Source: Thermoplasmata archaeon (GTDB lineage: Archaea > Thermoplasmatota > E2 > DHVEG-1). From it: DNA of 64,000 bases. The stretch is taken from positions 58,434-122,433 of the forward strand of contig JAHWGJ010000001.1 of assembly GCA_020054475.1 (NCBI GenBank), written 5' to 3'. A program made the translations under genes and the position numbers. Within the stretch, counting starts at the first letter, position 1; the number at the start of each line of letters is the position of its first letter. Below the pieces are notes generated by a model that worked only from the letters and a program-made list of their open reading frames with translations, had not been told where the DNA came from and ran no database searches. This document shows positions 23,201 through 31,468 of this stretch, one piece after another.

Positions 23201-23364
23201 TCAATTATTTTTTTTATTGCTTCATCCATTGTAAGAGTTTTATCTTTTACAATATCAGTGAGTCCGTAGAGGCAGTTTAATTCTTTCACTCTTTCTAGAA
23301 GTTCATTTACGTGATGTTTAGATACTTTGTTTCCGATGTTTTTTTCAATATATTTTTTATTCAT
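20224..23364 (-). CDS. PEP/pyruvate-binding-domain protein fused to nucleotidyltransferase
   Basis: A 1046-residue protein. Residues about 15-155 are a GAF-like sensor (ELNCLYGLTDIV, AWHYPDITCARITV). Residues about 330-660 are a pyruvate-phosphate-dikinase-type ATP-grasp (KFGGKTSGIFLAEKII, IIVRSSSLLEDSFGAAFSGKY). A conserved region with MGPGRWGSRGDVKLG and FGTHFFQDLVEAEIKYLPLYP follows. Residues about 910-1035 form a Pol-beta-type nucleotidyltransferase (IGSTKEGTAGPASDIDLLVHF, later LDVHLIT). The PEP-synthase phosphohistidine domain is absent. SD AAAGGAT precedes ATG 23364. It lies in an operon behind glutamate dehydrogenase. Substrates are unknown. Confidence 0.85.
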   Translation of the reverse strand: MNKKYIEKNIGNKVSKHHVNELLERVKELNCLYGLTDIVKDKTLTMDEAIKKIIELIPLAWHYPDITCARITVDNQEYKNDNFKETKWSQISNIILDDKKIGVLEVYYLEEKPQLDEGPFFIEERRLIDAISDLLGKYIEKSRIKKELIESKTEGKKQDWEVIIDLLIKTDPRTLLRMTRKMTYYLYRFENEKITSLLTKVCPVDKDSSSEWCGINMPNPRQDLDSLKTVQKNIFEIAKENIPPEEISNLFQNWMKQDKARPLIISSQKEGISLIEITDELNRFFKQDSEESTLATEDNISIKTALIRRFFTNRIEYVNIAKTFIEPEDFVSLLSHTIGPSNGSGKFGGKTSGIFLAEKIIEEQMEKNKILKNISFPKSWYITSDTIFNFIHYNDLDETYQTKYLHPDQIRKEQPFLEQVFKNAVFPNEIFEGFRRIIRDLEGKPIIVRSSSLLEDSFGAAFSGKYKSLFVSNTGTEEERLNSLMDAIAEVYASTFGPDPIEYRRERGLLDFSEEMGILVQEVVGIKVDHYFMPVFAGVAFSKNEFQWAPRITREDGMIRLVPGLGTRAVDRTGNDYPILVSPKKPKLQVNVLINERIQYSPRYMDVINLKIGDIETVDAIDLFKKHADEFPNLNQIISIHKDGRLVNTPSILLNPEESDMVITFSYLFEKSDFLEKMKHILFLLEEKIGTPVDVEFASDGKKLYILQCRPQSQTRGMERKPIPKNVSRDRVLFSTKKYVTTGQVENVEYIVFVDPENYANLETREEMQKIATIINELNNKLPKRKFILMGPGRWGSRGDVKLGVPVKYGDINNTSLLIEIAKEKGEYTPELSFGTHFFQDLVEAEIKYLPLYPDEPDNTFNESLLLHQKNQLTNILKKYKNYEHVVRVIKTSDVYGGDSLSVIMDGEAGEALAYLKPPDHWNWRMQKVEEIAEKLDSELYGVESLYLIGSTKEGTAGPASDIDLLVHFKGTEEQKEKLMGWLNKYGKKLEEENKVRTGLKTDSILDVHLITDEDIKKRDSWATHITSPYMSVKKIPLNKENNLDT

Positions 23365-23378
23365 TTTAAATCCTTTAT

Positions 23379-23492
23379 TTATTTTCTTGTTTTTATTTTG
23401 TTATCTGTTATTGGTTTTTCAATTATGATTGCTTTTCCACGTTTACCATCTATGCTAACTTCTAGTTCAGAGGGAGTTACTACATGCTTCAC
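23379..23492 (-). CDS. 37-residue microprotein between the two PEP-domain genes
   Basis: GTG 23492 overlaps the TGA of the upstream PEP-domain gene as GTGA, and the frame runs to TAA 23379, 14 bases before the next gene. It encodes KHVVTPSELEVSIDGKRGKA and a basic end, probably a small beta-strand protein. The overlap and the short gap favour a real, translationally coupled gene. Its family is unknown. Confidence 0.5.
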   Translation of the reverse strand: MKHVVTPSELEVSIDGKRGKAIIIEKPITDNKIKTRK

Positions 23493-25513
23493 ATCCTCAC
23501 AGCCTCTTCTAATATATTAAGAGATTCAAGCCAGTTCCAATCAACATTTCCCTCATCTTGTTTAGTAATTAAATAACCTACTTGTGAAGACATCATATCA
23601 TGGAAAAAATGAGAACCTTGAGATGGATCTATCGGCCTTTCTTTATATGGAGTTTCTACAATTACTTTTACTCCCGCTATATCGCTCCAAATAATAGGTA
23701 TTCCAAGCCAAGGATCCGCTGAGCCCCATCGTCCTGGACCAATCAACATATATGGTTTACCTTCTTCCATCATTTTAGTATTCATTTTCCTTATTTGACT
23801 AACTGCTCTAGTGGAATTTGACATTTGAAAAGATTCTGATTTAATATATATAATATCTTTAACACCACTGATTATACCATTACCTAATGCATTTTCACTG
23901 TAGAAAAGAACTTTATTAACGTCGATATTTTCAATATTAACATCATGATATTTATCTGGTGGAATCATACTACGTATCTGTAATATTGTTAGTTCTGCCG
24001 GCTGTGATTCATCTTCGTTGAAGTTAACAGCAAATTCTACTTCCACAGGATAACCAAGAGCGATTTCACCAACACGAAGTAGTAGTTTTAACGCTTTAGC
24101 AAGAGGTATTTCATCATAATTAATAATTGAGCTAAAATCTATAACTATAGCACCCCCCTCAAATAAACCTGGATTAAGACGGTCCTCTCTAAAAAAATAT
24201 GTAGATACGATTTTATCTAGAACACCATGTTTTTTCGCAATATCAACGTCTAGTTTTTCTAAAGTGGTTTCTTCATTTTTGTTAACAATATTATAAATAG
24301 ATTTTAGTTTTAACGCATAATAATTTTTTTGTGAATATTTTATAAAATCCTTTGGTGTACCAGATAATGGAGCTTTTGGTTTCTCAGGGCAGAAACAATA
24401 ACTACTACCACCATCTACTATAGCTTTTCCTAAACCAAGAGCTAAATATACTATCCCCTCTTCAGGTTTACAAGGACCTGATGGATAATAATTATAAGAT
24501 TTTGCTACTCCTGAAATTGTTGGATAAAAATAATCATCATGTTTGTTACCAACAACCTCTTGAAGTAAAACCGCCATTTTTTCATCACTAACATCTTTTG
24601 GTGTTGATTTAATGTAAGTCCTTGCTTTCTCGAAATAAGTTGAAGCATATACATATTTTATTGAATTGCAGACCTCTTGGAATCTGAGTTCTGTTTCCCA
24701 AGATTCATTAGGAAGCAGCAAGGATGCATAAATACCTGCAAATGGTTGTAAAAGTGAATCTTCAAGAAGACTTGATGATCTAACTATTAAAGGGCGCCTA
24801 GTTTTTCTGATAAACGAACGAAGATCATCAATAATGGTTGCAGGTAAACTAGCAGCCATAAATTTTGAAGCAATTCTTTCATCAGATAGATGAAAAAGAT
24901 CTGATTTTGACAGATTATTGTGTTCAATAAAGGAATCAAAAACATCAGTTGCTAAAACTATACTCCGCGGAAATGTAATTCTTAAACCAGTGAACATGTC
25001 ATCAGTTATATATTTTGATAAAATTTTAGCTAAAAATGCTATACCTCTTGCCTTCCCGCCAAAAGAACCATTACCTATATGACTTAATTTTAGGTGAAAC
25101 TCATCATCTGATCTTTCATAATTTGTCACATAACCCTGATTGATAGAATACCTATAATCTTCCATGATATCTATAATTTTTTTCCTTAGTTTTTCTCCAT
25201 CATCAAATTCTTGTTCAATTAATAAACATTTATTAGCTAGGTCAATTTTTCCTATAAATTTTAACCATTTAGAAAACTCATTTCTTTTTGCATACTCTAA
25301 AATAATATTTTTATCTATAGATAAAAAGATATATTCAAAATCTTCTAGTGTTTGTACTTTTGCTAATTCTTTACCTTTTCCATCTTTTATTATAATTCTA
25401 GATTTGAAGGTTCTTATATTATTAACCTTAGAAGAATCTTGATGATTTAAATTGATACCTGTAATCTCTTCAATTGTTGATTTAATTTTTTTTTCTTTAT
25501 TATTGATAATCAT
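23489..25513 (-). CDS. PEP/pyruvate-binding-domain protein
   Basis: A 674-residue relative of 20224-23364 without sensor and nucleotidyltransferase domains. The dikinase-type ATP-grasp covers about residues 150-520 (SFGGKARGIAFLAKIL, LIVRSSSLLEDSLLQPFAGIY, VVLLQEVVG-type AVLLQEVVG). A C-terminal region with IGPGRWGSADPWLGIPI and GSHFFHDMMSSQVGYL follows. No swivelling phosphohistidine domain is seen, so it is not a normal PEP synthase. It begins 15 bases after the glutamate dehydrogenase stop and is followed by the 37-residue gene and the larger paralogue. A link to glutamate dehydrogenase regulation or nucleotide-dependent modification is inferred from context only. Confidence 0.85.
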   Translation of the reverse strand: MIINNKEKKIKSTIEEITGINLNHQDSSKVNNIRTFKSRIIIKDGKGKELAKVQTLEDFEYIFLSIDKNIILEYAKRNEFSKWLKFIGKIDLANKCLLIEQEFDDGEKLRKKIIDIMEDYRYSINQGYVTNYERSDDEFHLKLSHIGNGSFGGKARGIAFLAKILSKYITDDMFTGLRITFPRSIVLATDVFDSFIEHNNLSKSDLFHLSDERIASKFMAASLPATIIDDLRSFIRKTRRPLIVRSSSLLEDSLLQPFAGIYASLLLPNESWETELRFQEVCNSIKYVYASTYFEKARTYIKSTPKDVSDEKMAVLLQEVVGNKHDDYFYPTISGVAKSYNYYPSGPCKPEEGIVYLALGLGKAIVDGGSSYCFCPEKPKAPLSGTPKDFIKYSQKNYYALKLKSIYNIVNKNEETTLEKLDVDIAKKHGVLDKIVSTYFFREDRLNPGLFEGGAIVIDFSSIINYDEIPLAKALKLLLRVGEIALGYPVEVEFAVNFNEDESQPAELTILQIRSMIPPDKYHDVNIENIDVNKVLFYSENALGNGIISGVKDIIYIKSESFQMSNSTRAVSQIRKMNTKMMEEGKPYMLIGPGRWGSADPWLGIPIIWSDIAGVKVIVETPYKERPIDPSQGSHFFHDMMSSQVGYLITKQDEGNVDWNWLESLNILEEAVRM

Positions 25514-25528
25514 AAATCCAATTTAAAA

Positions 25529-26815
25529 CTATATCCAACCTCTTAGCTTACATGCATCAACAACTCTTGAAATTGCGATCATATATGCAGCGTCTCTTAA
25601 TCGCACTTTTTTTCTATTTGAAAGTTCCCAGACTTTATGAAAAGCATCTGTCATTTTTTCATCAAGTTTACCAAGGACTTCTTCTTTATTCCAATAATAA
25701 TTTTGGTTACTTTGAACTTGTTCAAAATAACTACAGACTACACCGCCAGCATTAGCTAAAAAATCTGGTATTACTGTAACATCCTTTTTTTCAAGTAAAT
25801 CATCAGCTTCAGGGGTAATAGGGCCATTAGCGCCACATATTATTAATTTAACCTTTGGTTTAATATCTTTTACATTTTCCTTTGTAATTGAATTTTCCAA
25901 AGCATTAGGCATAAGTATATCAACCTCATGTTTAAGCCAATCCTTGCCAGGACGACATTCATAACCAATATCTTCAGCTTTTTTCTTATTAATGGTCCCA
26001 AAGCGATCTGTTATTTTAATAAGTTCTTCTAAATCAATTCCATTTTCTTTGTAATAACTATATGCACGGCTATCTTTTTGATCCCAACAAGACACAGAAA
26101 CAACTTTTCCACCATACTCTATAAACAGTTCCGCAGAATAACGGGCAACCTTACCAAATCCTTCGATGGAAGCAGTCGCTTTACTAATATCGATCTCCAT
26201 TTCCTTTAATACTTCTCTAAGGATATATACTAATCCGAAACCTGTTGCTTCTGGACGTCCTAATGACCCACCAAGTTCAACAGGTTTCCCTGTGATAACT
26301 CCAGGGTATTGTCCTCCAAAAATTGTTTGATATTCGTCCATCATCCAAAGCATATGCTGACTATTTGTCATAACATCAGGGGCTGGGACATCACGTGTAG
26401 GTCCAATGTCCCTTGCTATTTGTCTTATCCATCCTCTACATAAATTTTCCTGTTCTCTTTCTGAAAGATTATGTGGGTCACATATAACTCCTCCTTTTCC
26501 CCCACCTAGAGGTATATCCACAACTGCGCATTTCCAGGTCATCCACATAGAAAGAGCCCGTACAGTGTCAGCTGTCTCCTGAGGGTGAAACCGAATTCCA
26601 CCTTTACAAGGTCCTTTTGCATCATTGTGTTGAATTCTAAAACCTTTGAATATCTTTATATTTCCATCATCCATCTTTACAGGTATTAGGAAATGATATT
26701 CCCGCATTGGAACACTAAGTAAGTTTCGTGTTGTTTGATCGAGTTCCAATTGGTCGGCAACCTTTTCAAATTGTTCCTGAGCCATCTTGTATGCATTAAA
26801 TCCTTTTTGAACCAT
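25529..26815 (-). CDS. Glutamate dehydrogenase (second copy, unusual cofactor loop)
   Basis: A 428-residue member of the glutamate dehydrogenase family (GPCKGGIRFHP, catalytic Lys in PLGGGKGG, SRAYSYYK insertion). Its nucleotide loop reads GFGKVA where the usual sequence is GFGNVG, and the later EGANGP is CGANGP. These changes could alter cofactor binding or mark a non-catalytic partner. It is the first gene of the operon with the PEP-domain proteins. An N-terminal fragment of a close relative lies at 20009-20227. The start ATG 26815 matches family length. Confidence 0.93.
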   Translation of the reverse strand: MVQKGFNAYKMAQEQFEKVADQLELDQTTRNLLSVPMREYHFLIPVKMDDGNIKIFKGFRIQHNDAKGPCKGGIRFHPQETADTVRALSMWMTWKCAVVDIPLGGGKGGVICDPHNLSEREQENLCRGWIRQIARDIGPTRDVPAPDVMTNSQHMLWMMDEYQTIFGGQYPGVITGKPVELGGSLGRPEATGFGLVYILREVLKEMEIDISKATASIEGFGKVARYSAELFIEYGGKVVSVSCWDQKDSRAYSYYKENGIDLEELIKITDRFGTINKKKAEDIGYECRPGKDWLKHEVDILMPNALENSITKENVKDIKPKVKLIICGANGPITPEADDLLEKKDVTVIPDFLANAGGVVCSYFEQVQSNQNYYWNKEEVLGKLDEKMTDAFHKVWELSNRKKVRLRDAAYMIAISRVVDACKLRGWI

Positions 26816-27105
26816 TATATATCACGACGTTTTGAGGTGATTGATATTTAATTTATTAATTTATTGGTTTTGAGTATAATTATAATTTGATAATGCAATT
26901 AAAATAACACTTGTAATTAATAGCACAATACTCTCATGAACTTAGCACTATTTTTAATTTCATAAAAGTTCTATTTCATTACCAAGTTATTTTCCATGAA
27001 ACTGCTTTAATCTATTTTTTATAATGCAAAGAGATACATACTCAGAAACGATAGAAAAAGTCATTGCAGGAGAGAGATACGTATTTTTTACAGATCCGAT
27101 ACAAG

Positions 27106-27735
27106 ATGAAAACTGCTGATCTAATTTTTCCTGCCATTCTAAATGATCTTCCATTATATCCTGATCAAAAAGAAAACATATTCAACGAGGAATTACTGAT
27201 TAATATTGAAAATAATCTAATGGAAATTTCACCAAAATACAAAAAATATGAAATAATAATTAAAGTACTTAAAACAAAAAATATGATGTCCGATGGAACA
27301 ATGGAAATAATAATGGATGGAGAAGCAAATGAAGCGATTGGATATTTAAAACCACCGGATCACTGGAATTGTAGGATGCAAAAGGTTAATGAAATCGCTG
27401 AAAAATTAGATCCTAAGATATATGGTATTGAAGCATTATTTCTAATAGATAGTACAAAAACAGGGGAAGCAGGGCCAGGGAGTGATATTGATTTAATAGT
27501 ACACTTCAAAGGAACCGAAGAACAAAAGGAAAAACTACTGAACTGGTTTGAAGAACAGGGTAAAAAAATTGACAACGAGAACAAAAAAAGAACAGGTATT
27601 GAAACTGGTAATCTATTAGATGTTCATATTATAACAGATACGGATATAAGTAAAAAAACCAGCTGGGCAACACATATTATTAATCCTTATTCAAGAGTGG
27701 AAAAAATTCCTTTAAAAAATGAAGAAAACAGTTAA
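27106..27735 (+). CDS. Stand-alone copy of the C-terminal nucleotidyltransferase region
   Basis: About 209 residues that align end to end with the last 220 residues of the 1046-residue protein at 20224 (LPLYPDQ, YLKPPDHWNCRMQKVNEIAE, SDIDLIVHFKGTEEQKEKLL, SWATHI). The family GS motif is altered from IGST to IDST, so activity is uncertain. The start is not clear: ATG 27106 is the first near the homology; there is a TTG at 27064. No SD is convincing. It may be a functional small transferase, an antagonist, or a gene fragment left by an older operon copy. Confidence 0.65.
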   Translation: MKTADLIFPAILNDLPLYPDQKENIFNEELLINIENNLMEISPKYKKYEIIIKVLKTKNMMSDGTMEIIMDGEANEAIGYLKPPDHWNCRMQKVNEIAEKLDPKIYGIEALFLIDSTKTGEAGPGSDIDLIVHFKGTEEQKEKLLNWFEEQGKKIDNENKKRTGIETGNLLDVHIITDTDISKKTSWATHIINPYSRVEKIPLKNEENS

Positions 27736-28571
27736 ATAATCTTTCTATAAGCTTTGTCCAAATTCTCCGTATCAAAATATATAATAGCTAATTTATCTGC
27801 TTCATCATGAGCAGCTGAAAAAGAAAAAGCATCTCCATATTTCTCTTTCCATGAACCTGTCAAACGTGAAGACTCATGAACATGACCATGTAATGTTAAA
27901 AAAGGATTCATTTTTTTAATAAAACGTTTAATTGCAATACTGCCAATATTAACATCTAATTGAACATGATCAACTTTTTTATTATCAAGATCTGCTCTAT
28001 CTAAATTTGATTTATAAGGTGGAGAATGGAATAGATAGATCGTTTTTTTCGGGTCTGATTTTTTTGATAATTTTTTTAAATCTTCTGAAATTGTTTTATA
28101 TCGTTCCTCTTTTAAATTTTCCTCTACAGTCCTTTTACCATCTTCTGGTGATAAAGATCCTGGATCCACATAACGAGAAACATCATATCTCTCCCAATCC
28201 TTCAAAATAAAAGGAGTTGGAGGGACATAGGAATAACCTACAACATGCAAATTAAAAAAACTCACTACTTTGCTATTAACATAATTTAATAAACTATCTT
28301 TTTCTGCTCGAATTAACAAATATTCATAGATTTTCGGATCATCATTACCTAATATCATAAAAATTTTTGATTTTAAACCTTTATCAATTATATATTTAAT
28401 TTTTTTAATATAATATTGTTTAAAGAATCTTTCAATATCTTCTGAAAAATAATTTGGAAAAATATCACCGCCAATAAATACTCCATCTGGCTTTTCTTTT
28501 TCAATAATTGTAAATAAATTATTGATTTTATTTTTATTACCATGAATATCAGAGACGAATAAACACTTCAT
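27732..28571 (-). CDS. Calcineurin-like metallophosphoesterase
   Basis: A 279-residue cytoplasmic phosphoesterase with all family metal motifs in order: SDIHGNK (residues about 7-13), GGD (about 36), GND with ILGNDDP (about 93), the HSPP motif (about 180) and HGHVHES (about 228-234). Two metals held by these residues hydrolyse phosphomonoesters or diesters; the substrate is not predictable. Its stop lies next to, and overlaps by four bases, the end of the nucleotidyltransferase-like gene on the other strand. Start ATG 28571. Confidence 0.9.
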   Translation of the reverse strand: MKCLFVSDIHGNKNKINNLFTIIEKEKPDGVFIGGDIFPNYFSEDIERFFKQYYIKKIKYIIDKGLKSKIFMILGNDDPKIYEYLLIRAEKDSLLNYVNSKVVSFFNLHVVGYSYVPPTPFILKDWERYDVSRYVDPGSLSPEDGKRTVEENLKEERYKTISEDLKKLSKKSDPKKTIYLFHSPPYKSNLDRADLDNKKVDHVQLDVNIGSIAIKRFIKKMNPFLTLHGHVHESSRLTGSWKEKYGDAFSFSAAHDEADKLAIIYFDTENLDKAYRKII

Positions 28572-28997
28572 TATTTAACTTAAAAATAATATGCTTTTAT
28601 ATACTATTTGTTGAAATAAATCAAAATAAATAGTTAATTTCAAAATAAAATTATTTTCAACCTTCTGACTGATATTCTAATTGGTTAAAAAATCAACAAA
28701 AAAATACATATTCAATAACAAGCTGTCTGCTAGATCTAAACTAAAAGTTAAGATCTTGGTAACTATTTTTTATATAATTTAATTTTCTTCCCTAATAAAT
28801 AGTTTAAAAGCGCTGGGGAGGGGAATTAATCTAAAAGTTATATTTAGGACTCTTTTTTGCAGAGCATTCAACACAAAAAACTTTGTTTTGAAGCCTCCTG
28901 AGAGACAAAAAAAAAGGTTTTGTAGATGGATTTTTATCAAATGTTTTCCAAGGTATTTTCCAGGTACTTTCAAAATAGGAAAAGAATCAATAGTTAA
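28572..28997. other. Gene-free 425-bp stretch with unexplained open frames
   Basis: No gene is supported here. From about 28790 to 28998 the G+C is higher than usual for spacers and frames are open on both strands. The plus-strand frame (ending at TAA 28999-29001) contains LFCRAFNTKN and ERQKKRFCRWIF with no start codon. This may be a decayed gene. The first part holds only AT-rich promoter-like sequence for the phosphoesterase. Confidence 0.3.
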
Positions 28998-30536
28998 TTA
29001 AAAAACTCTCCTAAGCATAATACTATCAGATTTTATCATACCAGTTTGATTTACAACAAACACCGTTATTATATTTGCGTTTCCAAAACGAGAAAGATCT
29101 GCTCTATCAATCCAAGTCCATTCATAAGGTGGATCAGTTATTTCATACTTTTTTATATCGTCCAACCAAAATTCCATGCTGCATACAGTATCAGGATCGG
29201 GATGAAATACTTCAATAGTAATTTTTCCTATGCACCATGTTTCCCTATTAAAGGTTTTACATAATTTATGATCAGCTAAATAGAGAAGCCCTAATTCAGG
29301 CTTTACAATAACGGGGTCTTCAAATTTTTTACCATTAATAGCATATAAAGCACCTTCACCTTGATCTCCTCTATAACCTCCAATATAAATAGTACCATCA
29401 ACACCGATAGCAGGTGAAGATAATACCCGATAATCACTAACTTTTTCTCTCCATTTCTCTGATCCATCGGGGTTAATTGCAATGATATATCCTCGTCTCT
29501 TATCCTCACATGTTCCAACAAAAATATCCCCATCTGAAGATAATGCATAGGTTCTTGAATCAATATGATGACTTCCTGATTCATCAAGTTTAAAAATCCA
29601 TTTAATTGTACCATTCGGATAAAATGCATATAAATATTTGTAACCTATATATATCGTCCCATCAATACCTATAGATGGAGTTGACCAACCTGACCACTCT
29701 GTTGAACTCCTCCATTTCGTTGTACCATTTGAATATATAGCATATAGATACCCTGGATCACATGATAAATAGATTATCTCATCATCACCAATTGCAGGGC
29801 CAGATAAAAATGTGAAATTAGGGTCACCTATCTTTTTCTTCCAAATTAGAGTTCCATTTGGATAAAAAGAATATAATGATACATGTGAATTAAAATAGAT
29901 TGTCCCATCATCTGCAATTACAGGTGATTGTTGACAAAAGTAGTCTGCATCATAATGCCATTTTTCAGTGCCATCTGGATTTATAGCATAGAATTTTCCT
30001 TTTTCATTAAAAGTACTGTAATAGATTGTTCCATCATTACCAATAGTCGGAGAAGATTTAATTCTTGCAATTCCTTTAAAAGACCATTTTACAGTACCAT
30101 CAGGATTTATTGCATAAAGCATTCCATCATTAGTACAGACATAGATGGTTCCATCTTCTGCAATAGCTGGTGATGAATCACCTATTTCATAGTTTTTCCA
30201 ATGCCATTTTTCAGCTCCATTAGGATAAACTGCATATAAATAATTCCAACTTGTAAAATATATAGTATTATTATTATCGATAATTGGACTCGATGTAATT
30301 AAAAATTCAGCTTCAAATGTCCATTTTATCCCGCCATTGTTAGATTTGGTGGAATATTGACTCCTACCTGTATGACGGGCATCATGCCCAAACATAGGCC
30401 AAGGTGAATCCATCGGACCAATAACATTTTCATTTGACGGTTTTATCAACTCATTATCTAATCCTATAGCCATTGGATGCATTGATAAAAGTATGAAAAG
30501 AAGGATGATTCCAATGACATATGATTTATTTATCAT
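28998..30536 (-). CDS. Secreted PQQ-like beta-propeller protein
   Basis: A 512-residue exported protein. Residues 1-25 are a signal peptide. From about residue 60 to 400, seven or more repeats of the kind SSPAIAEDGTIYVCTNDGMLYAINPDGTVKW form an eight-bladed beta-propeller of the PQQ/BamB type. The last 90 residues are an Ig-like domain (CSMEFWLDDIKKYEI, PYEWTWI). Without catalytic residues, a binding or surface role is likely. Its ATG overlaps the stop of the beta-helix gene before it (ATGA). Together with the two preceding genes it makes a three-gene operon of exported proteins. Confidence 0.9.
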   Translation of the reverse strand: MINKSYVIGIILLFILLSMHPMAIGLDNELIKPSNENVIGPMDSPWPMFGHDARHTGRSQYSTKSNNGGIKWTFEAEFLITSSPIIDNNNTIYFTSWNYLYAVYPNGAEKWHWKNYEIGDSSPAIAEDGTIYVCTNDGMLYAINPDGTVKWSFKGIARIKSSPTIGNDGTIYYSTFNEKGKFYAINPDGTEKWHYDADYFCQQSPVIADDGTIYFNSHVSLYSFYPNGTLIWKKKIGDPNFTFLSGPAIGDDEIIYLSCDPGYLYAIYSNGTTKWRSSTEWSGWSTPSIGIDGTIYIGYKYLYAFYPNGTIKWIFKLDESGSHHIDSRTYALSSDGDIFVGTCEDKRRGYIIAINPDGSEKWREKVSDYRVLSSPAIGVDGTIYIGGYRGDQGEGALYAINGKKFEDPVIVKPELGLLYLADHKLCKTFNRETWCIGKITIEVFHPDPDTVCSMEFWLDDIKKYEITDPPYEWTWIDRADLSRFGNANIITVFVVNQTGMIKSDSIMLRRVF

Positions 30537-31468
30537 ATAACTACCTCGGGAATAGTTATATCATATGGTTCTTGTGCTGGATGCAAATCAAACATAATTA
30601 TGGGTATGGGATAAGGTATTGGATTAGCTGAAAAGAAAAAATAGAATACACGCCAACCTGTTATCAAAATTGGTTTTGGAGTTAGTCTTGATCTACCCCA
30701 ATAATTATCACTCCATAGCATATCATATTTAACGCTTAAATAGAAATTGTGAGCTATTATTGAATTAGAAATAAAATTATTCTTATTAAATAATATATTT
30801 TCAGTGTCAAAGAATACTGTTGCAAGTATATTTCTAGTAAATTGATTTAATGAAACTGTAGAATTTCTTGTTCTTTGAAAAAGAATTCCTATTATATTAT
30901 TTTTAATTAAGTTTTTAAGTATTAATATCCCTATTTCCTCTGTTACAATACCCATATCATTATTTTCAATGGTATTGTTAATAATTACATTATTCTGAAA
31001 TCTGCCATTAACCAATCCCATATAATTATTTGAAATTATATTATTATCAATTGAGTTGTTCTCTGAATAAATTGTTATTCCGCCATAGTTTAAAAATTCT
31101 TGAAAATTTCTAACTGTAAATCCACTAAACTTAATACCATCATATAATAAAAGTACTCCAACACGGCGGGGTTCATTTGGTTCTATGATGGTTGTCTCTT
31201 TATTTTCTCCAATTATATTAAGAGGTTTATCTATGCTTATATTTCCAGGATAATTCCCCCCATATACAAATATTGTATCTCCATCTATAGATGCATCTAT
31301 GCCGTCCTGAATATGCTTATAAGGATGCCCTTGTGTTCCATCATAAGGCGGATTGGCATCATCATCAACGTAGATGGTATTATTACCAGAAAATTCGATG
31401 CTTGTGGAGATTGGAATTAAATTAGATAATAGGATAAAAATGAATCCAAATACGATAGCTTTTTTCAT
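30533..31468 (-). CDS. Secreted right-handed beta-helix (NosD-like) protein
   Basis: A 311-residue protein with a signal peptide (MKKAIVFGFIFILLSNLIPI) and then the entry motif YVDDDANPPYDGTQGHPYKH and IQDGIDASIDGDTIFV. Repeats rich in Asn and Ile such as NNIISNNYMGLV form the parallel beta-helix. A C-terminal hallmark DLHPAQEPYDI is shared with the gene at 31468-33414. Such proteins are often carbohydrate-active or adhesive; no catalytic Asp triad was found. It overlaps its neighbours by one (TAATG) and four bases, so translation is coupled. Confidence 0.88.
   Translation of the reverse strand: MKKAIVFGFIFILLSNLIPISTSIEFSGNNTIYVDDDANPPYDGTQGHPYKHIQDGIDASIDGDTIFVYGGNYPGNISIDKPLNIIGENKETTIIEPNEPRRVGVLLLYDGIKFSGFTVRNFQEFLNYGGITIYSENNSIDNNIISNNYMGLVNGRFQNNVIINNTIENNDMGIVTEEIGILILKNLIKNNIIGILFQRTRNSTVSLNQFTRNILATVFFDTENILFNKNNFISNSIIAHNFYLSVKYDMLWSDNYWGRSRLTPKPILITGWRVFYFFFSANPIPYPIPIIMFDLHPAQEPYDITIPEVVI

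Noticed and set aside
27024-27119. 31-codon frame starting MQRDTYSETIEK before the nucleotidyltransferase copy
   Set aside because: It ends early, is in a different frame from the homologous part, and does not match the N-terminal side of the full-length relative.
28779-28973. 64-codon open frame on the minus strand
   Set aside because: No ribosome site, no recognisable domain, and the opposite strand is equally open; composition does not favour either.
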